DNA of 64,000 nucleotides from Ficedula albicollis. Its lineage: Eukaryota; Chordata; Aves; Passeriformes; Muscicapidae. The number at the start of each line of letters is the position of its first letter. The first letter of the stretch is position 1. The notes beneath the pieces are model-generated. The model was not told the DNA's origin, did no database searches, and was given only the letters and a program-made list of their open reading frames with translations. The stretch covers positions 14,769,562 through 14,833,561 of the forward strand of contig NC_021674.1 in the NCBI RefSeq assembly GCF_000247815.1. Direction: 5' to 3'. Shown here piece after piece: positions 41,054 to 64,000 of the stretch. The translations under genes were made by a program, and so were the position numbers.

Positions 41054-43339
41054 CAGTCCTAATTTCAAGGAGCATTTCTTGAGAATGCAGCTACCTGGGC
41101 CATAGGAGTGATATGGGATGGGATAAAAGGTGTTTCAGGGCAGGAGCTACCTCTTCCTAGAATTGTCACAAGAGTCAATACCCTCATTTTCAATACCGAA
41201 AATGTATTAAAATACAGTTTATGAGTAGACCTATCCTCAGTCCAGACTCAAAGGCTGTCTTAGATATATACATTTAGGAAAACACCCAAATGCTATCTTC
41301 AGCCATACCCTTTGCTCTCTTTTTATATTGACCAGTTTGCTGGTCAGTATAAAGCCAGCCTCCCTTGACAGACGGAAGGGCACCTTCCCCTGTAAGAAAC
41401 TTGGTGTGTAACATTGGCAATGCAAAGAAGTCTGGAACAGCTGCTGGGAGCTGAGAAACTGGCTTGGGGTACCACCAAACCCTCTCCTGAGGGTGTTCAT
41501 CACTGCTGGATCCCAGAAACCTGGGGTTTTCAGCTTTCTGTGCTTTCTGGCACTGACCCCTGGAGAACACTGCTTTTGATCTGAGGCATTGGAGAAGCCT
41601 TCTAAATCTGAGTGATGAACTTAAAATCATGGGTGTGTAGCAAAATAGAAGTTTGTGCTTTCACGTGGTAAAGGGTTTTAAATTTGAGGGGTTTATAGGA
41701 TAGTAATAGGTATGGGACAAGATGGAGGATTTTGGGTGGTGTCTCTTTTGGTGTTCATCTTTCTTCTTCATGGTTTTAGGTAGTAGTTTCTGGTTGGTCA
41801 GTCAGTGTCACACAAAGGTCACAGGAAGTTAGTTATTGGGTTAAGAGGATAAATAATATAGGTGTTAATTCTCTATTGGGCTGTTTAGCTTTAAGACACC
41901 TTGTAGCAGCTGGATCTTCCTCCATTTTCCTCGCTTTTAGCAGGTAGCTAGAAGTGCTGCTGAATGCTCTGTACTTTTTGATAAGATTTAATAAACAGTC
42001 AAGCCCAAACATGAGAAAATCTGTTTCCTTCGTGCATTTTTTTAACCCTGGCTCTGAGTGAAGGCAGAAGAGACTGAGATAAAACACTAATTAATTAGTG
42101 CAAAACTCCCACCACTGTTACACATGACCTTAATATTTCTGCAACTTTGCCAAGTAAAAATGGATGTCCAGGGACCTCCTTCTTTGTTGATCCAATCATT
42201 GCACAGCCCAACACGGAGAAATCCAGCTACTGTCACTTTATTTGTCTTCATGCCTTGTGGTTCACTACACTTGTTTACAATACAAATACACTATTCAATA
42301 CAAAATACTCAATGACCATATATTAGTATTTTTCTTCATAGTATCCCTGAAGTGCACAGGCCCTTCCTTTATAAACAATGTTGCATAAACAGCTGTACAT
42401 GAGACAGACACTCCTATAATGAAGCTCGGTACTAAAAGAAGCCAGGTGAGGACACTTGGGACGTTTCTCTTGATGGGTTCACCTCTGGGACAGATGGATG
42501 GCGATGTCTTTGCTGCTGTGGAAGGCTGTTTTATGCTATTCCCGTGTCAAGGTTCTCATCCCCCAGAAGCCAGGAGCAGACGTGCAAAGTGGCACCAGTC
42601 ATTCCCAGTTCCAGCCCTGTGCTGTGGCTGCTCCCTGTGCAGGGAAGCCGGAGCACCCACGGTCCAGCACCGCTGTCCGAGACCGACCTGGCTGAATTAA
42701 CGCAGCTCTGGGGCTTCCACCTGGGGTCCTTGCATCTCCTCTCACTGTGGCCAAGCCCCTCTCCCACCCAGCTCCATCACTGCACCCTGGGGGAGCACAA
42801 CCACCCTCGCTTCATTCCCAGGCACATGGTGGAGAAACAAGGTTCAGCGGCACAAAGGGAAGATGATGGGACAACTGGAAAGGTAGAGAGACAGGCATCC
42901 AGACCTAGTTTACCTCCAGCAGCTCACAGGATCAGAAACTACTTATCTTCTATAGGAAACCAGGTAACATCCACATGGAAATAAGCCATTTTCAGAGCGT
43001 AAGAGGGGTAGCACAGGGTTTTTCCCAGTTGTGCTTTACATCCTGTAGATCATACTGCTTCCCGCTTTTCCACTGTAGAATGAGGAAGACATAAATCAGA
43101 AATCCATCATTATTACTAACACAAAAACTTAACAGTCTTAAAACAAGTTCCTTAAAAATATACAGTGTGTCAGCAAACTATAATTTAAAAAATAAGTCAT
43201 AGACAAAAATGGGTAAGAGGGTTAAAATAACTTGAATCTGTTTTTCTCCTAGCATGGAAGGGTTTGATAGAGGAATTTGGGATTTACAGAGTGCTTTGGT
43301 CTGGTGAGCCATGGTGACTTAAATCCCTTCTGGTCCCTG

Positions 43340-44083
43340 CAGCTCTGAGTACTGAACAGGTGAATCATCCTAGACACAGAAATTAAAATTTCTGGTTCAT
43401 GCTCATGGCAACTTCAGCCTGAGCACAAGTAACAGAGCACCCTTTCGTCCAAGCAATTAATGGTAGTATTTGTTTTCTAAGAAAGAGCACAGTCAAGTTT
43501 CCAGCTCTTGTTTCTAAGTGAGAAGATTTGATTAGCACCAATATTTCCAGAACAGTTTTTGCAACCTGGGGTACTGTGCTAGGACAGCATACAGGGATAA
43601 CAAACGAAATGCTTGCTGTGGAAGAGGTCAGAAACAGTATGGTTTTAACATTAAAAAATAAGCCCATACTGTATTCCTGAATTCCAAGAGTTAAGAGAGA
43701 GGGATTAAAAACAGCTCTGAGTACTGAACAGGTGAATCATTCTAGACAGAGAAATTAAAATTTCTGGTTCATGCTCATGGCAACTTCAGCCTGAGCACAA
43801 GTAACAGAGCACCCTTTCGTCCAAGCAATTAATGGTAGTATTTGTTTTCTAAGAAAGAGCACAGTCAAGTTTCCAGCTCTTGTTTCTAAGTGAGAAGATT
43901 TGATTAGCACCAATATTTCCAGAACAGTTTTTGCAACCTGGGGTACTGTGCTAGGACAGCATACAGGGATAACAAACGAAATGCTTGCTGTGGAAGAGGT
44001 CAGAAACAGTATGGTTTTAACATTAAAAAATAAGCCCATACTGTATTCCTGAATTCCAAGAGTTAAGAGAGAGGGATTAAAAA
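43340..44083. repeat. head-to-tail doublet, 372-bp unit
   Basis: 43340-43711 recurs at 43712-44083 at an offset of 372 with only two or three substitutions near the start. The same roughly 94-codon minus-strand frame appears in both copies as a consequence. The second copy ends in an A-run that enters A/C-rich sequence. Confidence 0.9.
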
Positions 44084-45340
44084 AACCCAGTCCAAATAAT
44101 AGAAACAAACCCCAAACCTCCAACCAACCAAGAAAACCCAAACCATTAATGAACCCACAACAAAGCATTTTGCACTGGAGACACTAGAGAGAAGCTCACT
44201 TAAAAGCAGCTGCCAGTACTGAACAGTATTTGTCCCAATGCACTGTACTCAGCAGACTGGAGAATTTCAGTGGTAATTCACCATTTCCCCTCATCAGAAT
44301 TATCTCTTGACACATTCCATAGGTAAGAAGCAGGAACGTGTTTAACTCCATTTTTTTTTACATCTCCCATTCTGTAAGAGTATTTCAGTAGAAATTCTCT
44401 GATAAAATAACTGCACAGCACAAGCCCAGAGCAGTAACCACACTCTGCCTTTCACACCTACAGACTTAAAACTATCTCTTGCTGCTTGTGCTTTTTAAGT
44501 TTCTATAGAAATGCCACCTTTAACATCATAACCTGGCAGCTTATCTACATTTGTGCAGCATCGAAGCTGCTGCCTCAGATCCAAGAATGAATAATTTCAG
44601 CTAGTCAAAGATCATTCACTTAGCAACTTTTTTTCTTGTGCATTCTGTTGAAAACACTCATCAGTAAACAGGTCAGCTTCTGCCCTCAGTAACTTTGTAA
44701 GGCAGCAAAAACTCAGAGTGTGCTCCTTTGCAAATAAAAGCTAAAGAAAACAATGAGGAGCTTCAGCTCTTCTGAGAAAGCTGGAATACTTAAATGAAAA
44801 TTGCTACTATATGTGAATAATGTAGTAGTATAATAAATTGTTCAGATAGTGCTTGCCTCCTGAATTAATCAGCTTTCTCGAGACTTGAGAAACTACCCCA
44901 CTGAGTTTACTGAGCTAGAGAGAGAGAGACTGGTATGACACTAACACAGTCCTAAGCTAGACAGAATCCCTCCCCAGTGGCTGTTTCACAGCAAGAGCTG
45001 CCAGCCTAATAACCTTGGAGATGACAAATACCCTCTTAGCTGAACCCAAAGAAGCCTGTAAGTGTAACCCTTGGTATCCCCCCTAACCCAATGCAGCAGC
45101 AGTGGGATGGATCTCTAGCAGATGAACATGAAATTCAGAGCAGCCCCTGACCCAGGCTTTCTAACACATGAGCACAGCCTGTTAACCTATCACCAAATCT
45201 GCTTTTGGCTTTGGTCTAAAAAAAGGATTTAATTCTGTGTATCAGAGATGACATCAGAAAGTCAGATTAGGAAAGGACACTAGTGCTCCCCCTGCAATGT
45301 GTTTTTTTACAAGGGGGGTGGCCCAAGCCATGTCCTCCAG

Positions 45341-45508
45341 TTTCAATCTGCCCCTTTTAGAGTTTAGGACATATAGGGATTCTGGTTTGCCTTTCAATCT
45401 GCCCCTTTTAGAGTTTGACATATAGGGATTCTGGTTTGCTCCCTTATAGTTTCAATCTGCCCCTTTTAGAGTTTAGGACATATAGGGATTCTGGTTTGCT
45501 CCCTTATG
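45341..45508. repeat. head-to-tail triplet, about 51-58-bp unit
   Basis: Units start at 45341, 45392 and 45450. The middle unit lacks two bases (GTTTGACATA where the others have GTTTAGGACATA), and the first lacks the CTCCCTTAT tail. This is the only three-copy case in the window. Confidence 0.88.
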
Positions 45509-46893
45509 AAGACGGGAAGCTTACCTCAACGTTTGGATCCAGGGCCAGACTCAGGTTCACTTCACTGAGACTGAGAGTCTCAGACTGAAGAATACCTTCC
45601 CACTCCTTTGCTGATGCTCCAGTACTCCCATTTCTATGGAAATAAGCACCCCTTTTTTGGATAGCGTTCATGCTAAAACAGCTCCTCCCAACCCTAAGCT
45701 GAAGTTACTAATGCACATCTTTACACATGAATTATTTCCTACATCTATGTTTTGACAATACACTTAACTGGAATACTTTTCATGCACAGGTTGTACAAAG
45801 TGAGTCAATGGAGTGTTTGTCCTTAAACCACTACCATACACGTATTTTGTCAAAGGAAAGAGGGCTCTAAACCCTTCAATACAGACAGTATCTGGCTTCC
45901 AGACAGTGGCACGATGTAGTCTTCTGTCTTTATGTTGTTGTTCGTAAAGGGTATGTCAAAGTCTCTTCCAAACCTTCGAGGTATGCAGGTGGATGTTCAT
46001 TTTCAGGGCATGGTGAAAGTCTCTCTCACACCATAGTCCTTTAAAGCTTCACCTTGATTCCACTTGACACTCACATGTTCCTGATGAAGGACATTCCTAC
46101 TTTTGTAGGACAGAAGGAATTTTAAAGGGCTTTACTTGTTTCTGATGCTTAAGCATAGATAAACAAAAACAAGCCAAAGAAAACCCCAGCCAAACAATTC
46201 CCATCCCCTGAACGCCTCATATCACCTACACCCATCCTCTGCTTTCTCTCCTCTCCCCTCCAAGTGATGCAGTGTGACCAGGGTTCTTCCATTGCCCTGC
46301 CAGCACCCCCACAACGCCGTGCATTCAAGGACTTTCGACGACTGGATTGCAGCTGGAACAAGGCTTGAGAAGGCGCCATCGTGTCACCATTCAGCGCTGT
46401 CGTATTGTTTTTCGGTTTGGATAGAGGACGCTCTTCCCAAAGTCACCACAAGCTCTGCCAGCAGCAGGAGACCTTCAAGTCTTCCACAGCAACGACAAGT
46501 TTGGCACAGAAAAGCCCAGACATGAAACACTCATGGCAGTGAGCCGCGGCTTGACACAGAAGCAGAGGACGCACAACTGGGAGAAGCTCACAGGAAGGGC
46601 AGGACGACAACCATGCGGATGAGTTGATGCAACAGCAGCTGGGCCTTGCAGTTAACAGCAGTTCCCTGCATCCTCCCTCCCCCTTGTTCCTTTGACTCCA
46701 CTGGGACTCCGGTGGTTTGAAGCCTCTCGGGTTAGTAGAAATTACAGCGTCAAGGGTGGCACTTTGGGAGCAAGTTGGCCCAAAACAGGAGGTGATGCTG
46801 TCCGACGCCTTGCTCGTGGTGTGTTGGGTAACAGGACATCTCTTCAAGGCTCAGGGGCCACAGGGGGGAAAAGTCAAGAGAGGGTGAGGGCTC

Positions 46894-64000
<17,107 letters not shown>

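Larger units (their letters stand above)
39121..46893. other. CLIP4-ALK convergent interval, includes ALK 3' UTR
   Basis: No exon of either gene is recognised here. Open frames up to about 146 codons (39526-39966, 42544-42984) show no family resemblance. The ALK 3' UTR must start at 46893 and run downward. Candidate minus-strand signals are ATTAAA at 45228-45233 and AATAAA at 42237-42242, and neither is compelling. Several doublets, a triplet and A/C-rich low-complexity sequence (44085-44165) are present. Confidence 0.6.

Noticed and set aside
39526..42984. 146-codon frames at 39526-39966 and 42544-42984
   Set aside because: Single open frames in the intergenic interval with no domain, no splice context and overlapping frames on other strands.
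43383..44168. Two related minus-strand frames (94 and 137 codons) that look like a small gene family
   Set aside because: They are the same sequence in the two copies of a 372-bp doublet. The extra N-terminus comes from A/C-rich low complexity.

Overview
This is vertebrate nuclear DNA, almost certainly from a bird. It carries two multi-exon genes with GT-AG introns and short avian-scale introns, plus CR1 LINE 3'-end fragments, the typical avian retrotransposon. No prokaryotic, phage or CRISPR features are present. The gene identities come from recognising spliced protein sequence. The bird assignment is an inference from CR1 and intron size; the CR1 subtype hints at a passerine.

Layout: 1-3640 is gene-free flank. 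A GC-rich CpG-type segment at about 3640-3777 and 7079-7350 is the probable CLIP4 promoter and first exon. It is interrupted by an unbroken run of 3,301 G that I regard as an assembly artefact. CLIP4 (+ strand) then runs to about 39120, with two candidate 5' UTR exons (8167-8203, 10358-10419) and 15 coding exons from the ATG at 11010 to the stop at 37417. Its product is a roughly 700-residue protein with ankyrin repeats and three CAP-Gly microtubule-binding domains. From 39121 to 46893 lies the tail-to-tail interval, which must include the ALK 3' UTR. ALK (- strand) occupies 46894-62293, where nine exons equivalent to human exons 21-29 encode the kinase domain from the glycine loop onward and the complete C-terminal tail. 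The extracellular, transmembrane and juxtamembrane exons lie beyond the window. The two genes are neighbours, not an operon, and the sequence gives no reason to think they work together. Their convergent arrangement matches the mammalian CLIP4-ALK neighbourhood.

The most unusual signal is a set of head-to-tail doublets and one triplet: at least 17 places where 36 to about 971 bp is immediately repeated with few differences, very often at a homopolymer or low-complexity tract. One doublet (43 bp) lies inside a CLIP4 coding exon and introduces a premature stop. Another encloses a second pure G run of 261. Removing one 43-bp copy restores the phase across all 15 CLIP4 exons. The most economical reading is unmerged contig overlaps and bad gap filling in a short-read assembly, not biology. 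Roughly 6.5 kb of the 64 kb is suspect on this reading. I found no convincing undescribed biological system.
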